Shown in pieces: positions 1 through 5,769 of a stretch of 6,842 nt of DNA (positions are counted from its first letter, which is position 1; every line of letters begins with the position of its first letter). The stretch spans positions 1 to 6,842 of the forward strand of contig CANHNT010000108.1 in NCBI GenBank assembly GCA_947461985.1. The letters run 5' to 3'. A program made the translations under genes and the position numbers. Origin of the DNA: Bacteroidota bacterium (GTDB lineage Bacteria; Bacteroidota; Bacteroidia; Chitinophagales; Chitinophagaceae). The notes beneath the pieces were generated by a model, which saw only the letters and a list, made by a program, of their open reading frames with translations, did no database searches and was not told the origin of the DNA.

Positions 1-635
1 ACTAAAAAATCATATAAAGTAGCGCGGAGTTTTTCTGTATTTTTTCCTTTATCTAAAATAAGATTTAAATTTTTTAATAAAAACATTTTGGATGAAGATG
101 ATTCAGCTAAAGAAGCCATATAATTTTTGTACGCTTCATTGTAAAAATCATCAGCTGACCATGTAGAGATGTCAGATGTCAGATGTTGGATGTCGGTTTT
201 ATTTGTTGCTCCTGTCATCTGACTTCCGTCATCTGACTTCACTGAAGTTCTATCTAAAATTTTCCAACGATTTTCTTGATAATATGTCCAATACAAATCG
301 CCTAACATCGAATGTAAAATTTGTTTTGTAGGAAACTTTGCATCTTTTAGTTCTTTTTCAAAAAAAAGGATATCAGTTAAACGAGATTTTTCATCTCTAT
401 CACGAAGACTAACCCTATAATTACACAAAGCCTTTATGGTTTGTTCCGCATTGTTTTCGGCTTTAGCCAATTTTAAAATGCTTTCAATTTCAGTTTGAGC
501 CGATTTATTTAAGCCTTTTTTAAAAGCTGCTTCTACAGCCTTCCATTTTACGTCATATTTTGTATTCAAGTTTGTTTGTGCAAATGAAATGTGTAGCGTT
601 GCTACGAGTAGGATTGATAAAATAATTTTACGCAT
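1..635 (-). CDS. Alpha-2-macroglobulin family protein, N-terminal part (runs off the window)
   Basis: This is the 5' end of a gene that continues past position 1; 211 codons are visible from ATG at 635-633 with no stop. The product starts with a signal peptide (residues 1-20, MRKIILSILLVATLHISFAQ), so it is exported. Residues 25-130 resemble the helical, TPR-like N-terminal region of the very large (often about 1,900-residue) Bacteroidota alpha-2-macroglobulin proteins: charged repeats (KAVEAAFKKGLNKSAQTEIE, KLAKAENNAEQ) and then LHSMLGDLYWTYYQENRWKI. Members of this family are thought to trap or inhibit proteases in the cell envelope. The macroglobulin and thioester regions lie outside the window, so the assignment rests on the N-terminal pattern alone. 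Residues about 133-156 are encoded by a repeat element and look inserted between the NRWKILDRT segment and the DISTWSADDFYNEAY segment. The gene lies 71 bp downstream of the broken toxin on the same strand and has its own possible promoter. Confidence 0.8.
   Translation of the reverse strand, partial: MRKIILSILLVATLHISFAQTNLNTKYDVKWKAVEAAFKKGLNKSAQTEIESILKLAKAENNAEQTIKALCNYRVSLRDRDEKSRLTDILFFEKELKDAKFPTKQILHSMLGDLYWTYYQENRWKILDRTSVKSDDGSQMTGATNKTDIQHLTSDISTWSADDFYNEAYKNYMASLAESSSSKMFLLKNLNLILDKGKNTEKLRATLYDFL
168..241. repeat. Palindromic repeat element with tandem 7/14-nt units, inside the alpha-2-macroglobulin gene
   Basis: The left arm (168-196) contains heptads GTCAGAT (171-177), GTCAGAT (178-184), GTTGGAT (185-191) and a partial GTCGG. 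The right arm contains a 14-nt direct repeat, GTCATCTGACTTCC (214-227) and GTCATCTGACTTCA (228-241). The arms are imperfect reverse complements, roughly 22 of 30 positions with one gap, around a T-rich loop of about 14 nt (197-210). The whole unit could fold as a hairpin. It is read in frame by the host gene as residues about 133-156, without a stop. The repeat structure is directly visible; that it is an inserted, mobile or dispersed element is inference. Confidence 0.75.
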
Positions 636-662
636 ATAAATAGTTTACTTAGTTGATAGATA

Positions 663-670
663 CAAAGATG
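663..670 (-). promoter_or_regulatory. Possible -7 promoter element for the alpha-2-macroglobulin gene
   Basis: On the minus strand this reads CATCTTTG, one base from the Bacteroidota -7 consensus TAnnTTTG. It ends 27 bp before the ATG, so the leader would be about 20 nt. No convincing -33 TTTG is seen; the nearest match is TTTAC about 20 nt upstream. If real, it would allow transcription independent of the upstream toxin-antitoxin genes. Confidence 0.35.
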
Positions 671-706
671 AAGTTTTTCCATAAGTAAAGAGAAAATTTA
701 CAGAAT

Positions 707-1003
707 TTAAAATCTATCAAACCAATTTGATGGACTTCTTTTTGTGTGATAAATACCAAAAACTCTCATAATGTTATTTTCGATTAAATAATGAATTCCA
801 AAAGGAAATTTTTGAGTAAAACAAATTCTGATATCTAAATATTTTATTTGAAATAAATGTGGATTTTGAATAATTACTTCAAAGCTTTTAGACAATTCAT
901 TTTCAAACTTAGCACCGAGCCCTAATTGTTGTTGCTAATAATACAAAAAAGAATCTAAAATATCTAAACGAGCCTCATCTGAAATTACTATTTGGTATTT
1001 CAT
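707..1003 (-). pseudogene. RelE/ParE family toxin, broken by an in-frame TAG
   Basis: Reading from ATG at 1003-1001 gives MKYQIVISDEARLDILDSFL followed by YY, then a TAG stop (937-935, codon 23). The same frame then continues as QQQLGLGAKFENELSKSFEV through to TAA at 709-707. Joined across the stop, the roughly 98 residues look like a full-length RelE/ParE (plasmid-stabilisation type) toxin. The usual helix pattern YY-x-QQ-x-LG-x-G-x-KF is present, and the C-terminal part (FPFGIHYLIENNIMRVFGIY, then HTKRSP) matches the family's strand and catalytic end. Such toxins act as mRNA endonucleases or gyrase poisons; the sequence does not say which. GAG or CAG to TAG, one substitution, would account for the break. 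A product restarted at ATG 895-893 would have 62 residues and lack the N-terminal strand and helices, so it is probably inactive. The toxin ATG overlaps the antitoxin stop (ATGA). A sequencing error is the main alternative. Confidence 0.82.
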
Positions 1004-1209
1004 TTTAAATTGCTCAATTCATTTTTAGCATCTTGCCAAGAATAAAAATTTGTTTTGCCTGAATTAAAACGTTCGATTCTTTTTTGAGTTTCTTTCATTT
1101 GGTCTGTATTTATTGGGATTGACTGATGTTGTATACTATCCCAAAGGTCATTAACTAGTTGAAGTTTATCTTCAATTGGTAATAATTCTATTTCAGGAGA
1201 AATTTTCAT
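1000..1209 (-). CDS. Antitoxin, addiction module protein family (TIGR02574-like)
   Basis: The product is a 69-residue protein that should bind and neutralise the RelE/ParE toxin encoded immediately downstream. It has the family layout: an N-terminal segment with LLPIEDKLQLVNDLWDSI (the usual 'L-x-E-R-L-x-L-x-E-x-L-W-D-S-I' pattern, residues 9-26), a Pro-rich linker, and a C-terminal toxin-wrapping region ending in SGKTNFYSWQDAKNEL. No separate DNA-binding domain is recognisable at this size. The stop (TGA, 1002-1000) overlaps the toxin ATG by 4 nt, the usual translational coupling of such pairs. The antitoxin frame is intact while the toxin is interrupted, so it may now be an orphan antitoxin protecting against related toxins elsewhere, or simply decaying. 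It is divergent from the M28 peptidase gene. Confidence 0.85.
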   Translation of the reverse strand: MKISPEIELLPIEDKLQLVNDLWDSIQHQSIPINTDQMKETQKRIERFNSGKTNFYSWQDAKNELSNLK

Positions 1210-1219
1210 AATTAAATAC

Positions 1220-1239
1220 TTTTATACAAATTTATAAAA
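1220..1239. promoter_or_regulatory. Possible antitoxin promoter and operator in the divergent spacer
   Basis: A perfect 7-bp inverted repeat, TTTTATA (1220-1226) and TATAAAA (1233-1239), flanks a 6-bp spacer. On the minus strand the spacer and part of one arm form TAAATTTG (1234-1227), an exact match to the Bacteroidota -7 element TAnnTTTG, 17 bp before the antitoxin ATG. A dyad centred on the promoter would suit the autoregulation usual in type II toxin-antitoxin operons. No clear -33 TTTG lies about 20 bp upstream, and the region is extremely AT-rich, so chance is a real possibility. Confidence 0.4.
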
Positions 1240-1278
1240 ATAAATATTAAAAATACGAATATGTCTTACTTTTATCCA

Positions 1279-2658
1279 ATGAACAGAAAATTACAACTTC
1301 TATTTTTATTTGTTATCATTTCAAATGCGTTATTTGCTCAAAATTATAAACATGATAGTGTAACATTAAAACAAATGTCAAATCACATTTTAGCCAATTA
1401 TGATTGCTATAAAGATTTGAATTATTTGTGTAAACAAATTGGCAACAGAATTAGTGGAAGCCAACAAGCTGCAAAGGCTGTTGAATGGGGTAAAAAAACA
1501 TTGGAAGGCACTGGCTGCTCAACTGTTTTTTTGCAAGAAGTAATGGTGCCACATTGGGTAAGAGGAAAAGAAGAGGCAAGCATCACTACAAAAAAAGGCA
1601 ATAAAATTTCATTGAAAATATCATCCATTGGAAATGCAATTGGTACAGGAAAAAATGGGTTGCAAGCTCCTATTTTAAAAGTCAATAATATGGATGAATT
1701 GAAACGAATGAATGCAAAAGAGGTAAAAGGGAAAATTGTATTTTTTAATTTCAAATTTGATCAATTAAACATAAATACTTTTGATAGCTACGGACCTTGT
1801 GTTTACTATCGTTGGGCGTCGCCAAGTGAAGCCAGTAAATTAGGTGCTGTTGGTGTTATTATTCGTTCAGTTTCATCGGCATTTGATGACAAACCACACA
1901 CAGGAAGTTTACATTATGATGAAAAACAACCTGCAATTCCTGCTGTGGCAATTTCAAATTTAGCAGCTGATGATTTAGAAAAAATGATTGAGCAAAAACA
2001 AGTACAAAATGTGTTTATTAAAACAACTTGTGAAATGTTAGCTGATGTAAAATCATATAATGTTGTTGCCGAAATAAAAGGAAGTGAATTACCTAATGAA
2101 ATCATTGTTTTTGGTGGACACTTGGATTCATGGGATATTGGAGAAGGTGCACACGATGATGGCGCAGGTGTAGTGCAATCTATTGAAGTGATTCGTACAT
2201 TTATAAAATTAGGCATTAAACCCAAAAGAACCATTCGTGCTGTGTTGTTTATGAATGAAGAAAATGGTTTACGAGGTGGTACAAAATATGCTGAATTAGC
2301 AGAAAATAATAATGAGAAGCATATTGTTGGTATAGAAAGTGATGCAGGTGGTTCCACACCTTTTGGATTTTCGATGACGATGCCAATGGAACAACGAAAT
2401 AAAATAAAATCATGGTCGAGTTTATTTTTGCCTTACAATATTCATGACTTTGATAGAGAAGGTGGTGGCGCAGATATTAGCCCATTAAAGAAAAAATTTG
2501 GTACACCCGTTATGGAATTGATGCCCGATTCTCAGCGCTATTTCGACATGCACCACAGCGATAATGATGTGTTTGAAAATGTGCATCGTAGAGAACTTTG
2601 TTTGGGTGGATTTGCAATGACAGCAATGGTTTATATGATCAGTCAATACGGTCTTTAA
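1279..2658 (+). CDS. Secreted M28 family zinc peptidase (carboxypeptidase Q-like, with PA domain)
   Basis: This is a 459-residue exported zinc exopeptidase. Residues 1-21 form a signal peptide (MNRKLQLLFLFVIISNALFA, then Q). An in-frame ATG at 1261 would add six residues (MSYFYP) before it; the compact signal peptide makes 1279 the better start. Residues about 130-265 resemble the protease-associated (PA) domain inserted in M28B peptidases. The co-catalytic zinc site is complete: GGHLDSWD (His281), HDDGAG (Asp293, bridging), MNEENG (Glu327 catalytic, Glu328 ligand), ESDAGG (Asp355) and MHHSDND (His426). The order and spacing match carboxypeptidase Q/PGCP-type peptidases, which remove residues from small peptides, so a role in periplasmic or extracellular peptide degradation is likely. 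No C-terminal sorting domain is seen. It is divergent from the antitoxin and followed by a hairpin, so it is probably transcribed alone. Confidence 0.93.
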   Translation: MNRKLQLLFLFVIISNALFAQNYKHDSVTLKQMSNHILANYDCYKDLNYLCKQIGNRISGSQQAAKAVEWGKKTLEGTGCSTVFLQEVMVPHWVRGKEEASITTKKGNKISLKISSIGNAIGTGKNGLQAPILKVNNMDELKRMNAKEVKGKIVFFNFKFDQLNINTFDSYGPCVYYRWASPSEASKLGAVGVIIRSVSSAFDDKPHTGSLHYDEKQPAIPAVAISNLAADDLEKMIEQKQVQNVFIKTTCEMLADVKSYNVVAEIKGSELPNEIIVFGGHLDSWDIGEGAHDDGAGVVQSIEVIRTFIKLGIKPKRTIRAVLFMNEENGLRGGTKYAELAENNNEKHIVGIESDAGGSTPFGFSMTMPMEQRNKIKSWSSLFLPYNIHDFDREGGGADISPLKKKFGTPVMELMPDSQRYFDMHHSDNDVFENVHRRELCLGGFAMTAMVYMISQYGL

Positions 2659-2669
2659 ATGCCTCCCTG

Positions 2670-2690
2670 CCCTCCAAAGGAGGGTTCTTT
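2670..2690 (+). terminator. Hairpin with T-rich tail after the M28 peptidase gene
   Basis: CCCTCC (2670-2675), loop AAA and GGAGGG (2679-2684) form a perfect 6-bp all-G/C-rich stem, followed by TTCTTTT. It starts 11 bp after the peptidase stop. The position and tail suit an intrinsic terminator, though the T-run is interrupted and the stem is short. The block GCCTCCCTGCCCTCC just before and within it stands out sharply from the AT-rich surroundings, so it could instead be a dispersed intergenic repeat. Confidence 0.55.
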
Positions 2691-2700
2691 TGGAATTTTT

Positions 2701-2708
2701 TAAATTTG
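2701..2708 (+). promoter_or_regulatory. Possible -7 element before the sugar kinase gene
   Basis: TAAATTTG is an exact match to TAnnTTTG and sits 7 bp before the kinase ATG, just after the hairpin. Transcription from it would give an almost leaderless mRNA. No -33 TTTG is found at the expected distance, so this is weak. Confidence 0.25.
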
Positions 2709-2715
2709 GAATTTG

Positions 2716-3702
2716 ATGATTGAATTTGTAAAAAAATATTTTGGAGAAGACAAGTCTATACGGCTTGAAACGATTGCAAAAGCTGGTTCTGACAGAGAAT
2801 ATGCCAGGGCATTTGTGGATGATAAAACATACATTGTTTGTGAAAGCAGCAATATCAAAGAGAATGAAACGTTTTTTAGTTTTTCAAAAACCTTTGCAGA
2901 AAATAAATTGCCAACACCAATTGTTTTAGTCATCAATTCAACTAAAACAATTTATATTCAAGATGATTTTGGCGATGTGAATTTGTTGTCTGTGGTGATG
3001 GAAAAAGGATATAATGATGAGGTGAAAAATTTATACAAAAAAGCGATTGCATCATTAGCAAAATTACAAATACAATCGAATATCAATTATGGCGATTGCT
3101 TTTTAGCAAAGCAATTTGATCATTATGCAGTATTGGCAGATTTGAATTATTTTAAATATTATTTTTTAGATTTTCTGCCAATTGATTACAACAAATATGA
3201 GCTCAATAAAGAGTTTGAACAATTGAGCATTTTAATTGAAAAAATTGAACCTCATTATTTTATGTACCGCGATTTTCAGGGCAGAAATATTATGGTCAAA
3301 AATAAAATCCCTTATTTTATTGACTTTCAGGGTGGCATGAAAGGACCAATACAATATGATTTAGCATCACTGTTGTGGCAAGCAAAAGCAAAATTGCCCG
3401 TAGAATGGAAAAATGAATTATTGCAATTTTATATGCAAGAAGTTTCAACAATGATCAAAATAAATAAAGAACAATTTGCAACCGATTATTCGACAATTGT
3501 TTTAATAAGACTTTTACAAGTTTTAGGTGCCTATGGATTACGTGGTGTGATAGAAAAACGCCCCCATTTTTTATCGAGTATTCCACAAGGTTTAGAAAAT
3601 ATTGTTGAATGGAAACAAACCTATGAATTAAAAAAATTTCCAATTTTAAATGAAATTTTAACAGCCATTACTCAACCTGAAATTATTCAAAAATTTAAAT
3701 AA
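2716..3702 (+). CDS. Phosphotransferase of the APH/choline kinase fold, AmgK-like sugar kinase
   Basis: This is a cytoplasmic 328-residue kinase of the aminoglycoside phosphotransferase superfamily. Residues 23-33 (AGSDREYARAF) match the N-terminal nucleotide-loop pattern of AmgK-type anomeric kinases. The Brenner motif is YRDFQGRNIM (184-193, catalytic Asp186, Asn191), with Tyr-Arg-Asp in place of the usual His-Gly-Asp. FIDFQGG (201-207) supplies the metal-binding Asp203, and GPIQYDLASLL (210-220) is the following conserved helix. AmgK phosphorylates C1 of N-acetylmuramate and N-acetylglucosamine in cell-wall recycling; drug resistance is not implied. ATG 2716 is preferred to the adjacent TTG at 2713. 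A stand-alone RapZ-C gene starts 5 bp after the stop, a pairing I recognise from Bacteroidota and one that supports an amino-sugar substrate. No MurU-like nucleotidyltransferase partner is in the window. The exact substrate is inferred. Confidence 0.82.
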   Translation: MIEFVKKYFGEDKSIRLETIAKAGSDREYARAFVDDKTYIVCESSNIKENETFFSFSKTFAENKLPTPIVLVINSTKTIYIQDDFGDVNLLSVVMEKGYNDEVKNLYKKAIASLAKLQIQSNINYGDCFLAKQFDHYAVLADLNYFKYYFLDFLPIDYNKYELNKEFEQLSILIEKIEPHYFMYRDFQGRNIMVKNKIPYFIDFQGGMKGPIQYDLASLLWQAKAKLPVEWKNELLQFYMQEVSTMIKINKEQFATDYSTIVLIRLLQVLGAYGLRGVIEKRPHFLSSIPQGLENIVEWKQTYELKKFPILNEILTAITQPEIIQKFK

Positions 3703-3707
3703 TAAAG

Positions 3708-4124
3708 ATGTCAGAAAATAAATTAAACATACTCGTTCAAAGTTTTTCATATAAAAAAGGAATTCCCCAAGATGCCTCAGGAAATGGTGGTGGATTTGTA
3801 TTTGATTGCAGAGGAATATTGAATCCTGGACGTTTTGAAGAATATAAAAAATTAACTGGCAGAGACAAACCTGTGATAGAATTTTTAGAATCAAAAACAA
3901 AAATTCACGAATTTTTAGATGCTGCAAAAGCTATTGTGAGCATTAGTATTGATGATTATTTAGCTCGTGGTTTTGAGCACTTAATGATTAGTTTTGGCTG
4001 CACGGGTGGTCAACATCGTTCTGTTTATAGCACAGATGCAATGGCAAAATTCATTAAAGAAAAATATGACATTGATGCTATTGTTCATCACATTATACAA
4101 GAAGAAAAAAACTGGATTAATTGA
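3708..4124 (+). CDS. Stand-alone RapZ C-terminal domain protein
   Basis: The 138-residue product matches only the C-terminal domain of RapZ. Residues 11-19 (QSFSYKKGI) correspond to the SFGFKYG strand, GGFVFDCRGILNPGR (28-42) to the 'vFDvRfLpNPh' segment, LTGRDKPVIEFL (49-60) to the next helix, and FGCTGGQHRSVY (96-107) to the signature loop. The N-terminal P-loop NTPase domain of full-length RapZ (about 285 residues in E. coli) is absent. In E. coli the C-terminal domain binds the sRNAs GlmY/GlmZ and glucosamine-6-phosphate, adjusting GlmS synthesis to cell-wall precursor need. Whether this protein binds RNA or a sugar phosphate is unknown, but the conserved loop and the adjacent AmgK-like kinase favour a link to amino-sugar metabolism. 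It starts 5 bp after the kinase stop, and its TGA overlaps the TTG start of moaA, so the three genes probably share a transcript. Confidence 0.88.
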   Translation: MSENKLNILVQSFSYKKGIPQDASGNGGGFVFDCRGILNPGRFEEYKKLTGRDKPVIEFLESKTKIHEFLDAAKAIVSISIDDYLARGFEHLMISFGCTGGQHRSVYSTDAMAKFIKEKYDIDAIVHHIIQEEKNWIN

Positions 4125-5101
4125 TAGTAGATTCTCACCATCGAATTCATAATTACTTACGCATTTCACTCACAGATGCTTGCAACTTTCGTTGCTTTTA
4201 TTGCATGCCCAATGAGGAAGTAGAGGTGACTCCTTATTCAAAATTAATGTCAAAAAATGAGATTGTTTCATTGGCAAAAACGTTTGTACAATTGGGGGTA
4301 AATAAAATTAGATTAACAGGTGGTGAGCCTTTAGTTCGAAAAGATGTAGCAGAAATTATAGAAGAACTGTCATTATTAAATGTGACATTAACCATGACTA
4401 CAAATGGTGTTTTAATTCATAAATATATCGATGTATTAAAAAAAGCAAACATTCAATCAATCAATGTGAGTTTGGATACATTGAATGCAGAAAAATTTTT
4501 ACTGCTAACAAAACGCAATCAATTTGAGCAAGTGAAAAATAATATTGAATTATTATTGCAAAATAATTTTTCTGTAAAAGTGAATGTTGTTGCTATGAAA
4601 GGCATTAATGATGATGAAATAAACTCATTTGTTGTTTGGACAAAAGACCAGCCTATTCATGTTCGATTTATTGAGTTTATGCCTTTTACTGCCAACCAAT
4701 GGAATCATGAAAAAGTGATTTCTTACAAAGAAATTTTAAATATCATTTCAAAAGAATTTGATTTTATAAAATTAATTGATGATAAAAACGACACCACGAA
4801 AAAATACAAAGTAGTTGGTCATCAAGGAACGTTTGCTATTATTAGTACCATGACAGCTCCGTTTTGTTCAACCTGCAACCGCATTCGTTTAACAGCCGAT
4901 GGAAAATTAAAAAATTGTTTGTTCTCAAAAACAGAAACAGATTTATTGTTTGCTTTGCGAAATAATGAAAATATTGAAACCCTGATTCATGCAAATTTCT
5001 TTAAAAAAGAGCAGGAATTAGGAGGTCAATTATTATCTGACTTTACTAAAGTAGATGCAAGTGTTTTAGAAAACAGGAGCATGATTTCTATTGGAGGCTA
5101 A
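4121..5101 (+). CDS. moaA: GTP 3',8-cyclase MoaA (molybdenum cofactor synthesis)
   Basis: This radical SAM enzyme converts GTP to (8S)-3',8-cyclo-7,8-dihydro-GTP, the first step of molybdopterin synthesis. Its 326 residues are close to the family's usual 325-340. The N-terminal cluster motif is CNFRCFYC (Cys21, 25, 28), RLTGGEP spans 64-70, and MTTNG follows at 92-96. The second 4Fe-4S site is FCSTCNRIRLTADGKLKNC (Cys249, 252, 266), and the required C-terminal Gly-Gly is present (SIGG). All catalytic features are intact. The start is TTG: the codon just before it is TAA, and the next in-frame ATG (4205) lies after the first cysteine motif. The TTG overlaps the TGA of the RapZ-C gene by 4 nt, implying translational coupling. 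MoaC, MoaE, MoaD and MoeA are not in the window. The archaemetzincin gene begins 14 bp after the stop. Confidence 0.96.
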   Translation: MIVDSHHRIHNYLRISLTDACNFRCFYCMPNEEVEVTPYSKLMSKNEIVSLAKTFVQLGVNKIRLTGGEPLVRKDVAEIIEELSLLNVTLTMTTNGVLIHKYIDVLKKANIQSINVSLDTLNAEKFLLLTKRNQFEQVKNNIELLLQNNFSVKVNVVAMKGINDDEINSFVVWTKDQPIHVRFIEFMPFTANQWNHEKVISYKEILNIISKEFDFIKLIDDKNDTTKKYKVVGHQGTFAIISTMTAPFCSTCNRIRLTADGKLKNCLFSKTETDLLFALRNNENIETLIHANFFKKEQELGGQLLSDFTKVDASVLENRSMISIGG

Positions 5102-5115
5102 AAAAATTATTTAAT

Positions 5116-5763
5116 ATGAGTATGAAAAATTATTTAAAAATAGTATGCTTGATTTTTATTTTTTCATCCTGTAAAAATGATGGAAATAATATTAAAAATA
5201 CCAAACAACCTATTCATGCAAAGCGCTCATCTGAAAGAAAAGAAATGATAATCCATATTCTTCCTTTGGGTACAGTAAATGCTACAATATTAGATTTTAT
5301 AAAAAAAAGCATTTATGATTTTTATCAAATTGAATGTATTATTGAGCCTAAAAAAGAATTGACAACAGATATTTTAGCAGCAAGCAAAACCCGTTATGAA
5401 GCAACTTTAATTTTAAAAAAATACAACTCAACACAAAACACTTTATTAATAACTGATAAAGACATTGCTTATAACAACTCCAAAAAAAAAGCAAAAGAAT
5501 GGGGCATTTTCGGATTAGGATTTAGGCCTGGCAATACGTGTATTATTTCCACTTTTAGATTAAAACGAAAGGTGGGTGAGGCTAAGTTTAAAGATCGATT
5601 ACAAAAAGTTTGTATACATGAAGTAGGTCATAATTTAGGACTACCCCATTGCAAAAACGATCCATTGTGTTTGATGAATGATGCGAATGGAACTGTTTCA
5701 CAAGTAGATAAAGAACGAATTTTCTTTTGTACAAATTGTAAAAAACAAATTGGAATGAAATAG
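5116..5763 (+). CDS. Archaemetzincin family zinc metalloprotease (M54), predicted lipoprotein
   Basis: The product is 215 residues from ATG 5116; ATG 5122, two codons in, is an equal alternative. The N-terminus is a lipoprotein signal, with a hydrophobic stretch KIVCLIFIFSSC and lipobox FSSC (Cys19), so the mature protein is probably anchored to a membrane facing the periplasm or outside. The C-terminal half has the archaemetzincin signature: HEVGHNLGLPHC (zinc ligands His168, His172, His178; catalytic Glu169), then Cys185, Met187 of the Met-turn, 17 residues, and CTNC (Cys205, Cys208), the second zinc site. Five residues separate the first two cysteines (HC-KNDPL-C), where four is usual, a small insertion. 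Archaemetzincins are small peptidases of poorly known physiological role. It may be cotranscribed with moaA. Its stop is 6 bp from that of the convergent transglycosylase gene. Confidence 0.9.
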   Translation: MSMKNYLKIVCLIFIFSSCKNDGNNIKNTKQPIHAKRSSERKEMIIHILPLGTVNATILDFIKKSIYDFYQIECIIEPKKELTTDILAASKTRYEATLILKKYNSTQNTLLITDKDIAYNNSKKKAKEWGIFGLGFRPGNTCIISTFRLKRKVGEAKFKDRLQKVCIHEVGHNLGLPHCKNDPLCLMNDANGTVSQVDKERIFFCTNCKKQIGMK

Positions 5764-5769
5764 AAATAA

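Noticed and set aside
168..241. CRISPR-like short repeats
   Set aside because: Units are adjacent 7- and 14-mers with no unique spacers of constant length, and the stretch is inside a coding frame.
1261..1278. Upstream start (MSYFYP) for the M28 peptidase
   Set aside because: It would place six residues before a compact signal peptide that begins at ATG 1279. It remains possible.
1422..1754. 110-codon antisense reading frame within the peptidase gene
   Set aside because: It lies opposite a well-supported M28 gene and its translation resembles no family.
1914..2357. 147-codon antisense reading frame within the peptidase gene
   Set aside because: It is opposite the conserved zinc-binding region; the Ser/Pro-rich translation looks like a shadow of the real gene.
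2670..2690. Riboswitch or regulatory RNA leader before the kinase gene
   Set aside because: The whole spacer is 57 bp, too short for a known riboswitch; a simple hairpin explains it.
2716..3702. Aminoglycoside resistance gene
   Set aside because: The fold is shared, but the AmgK-like N-terminal loop, the YRDFQGRN motif and the RapZ-C neighbour point to a housekeeping sugar kinase.
3658..3927. 89-codon antisense reading frame across the kinase/RapZ-C junction
   Set aside because: It overlaps two supported genes and shows no family features.
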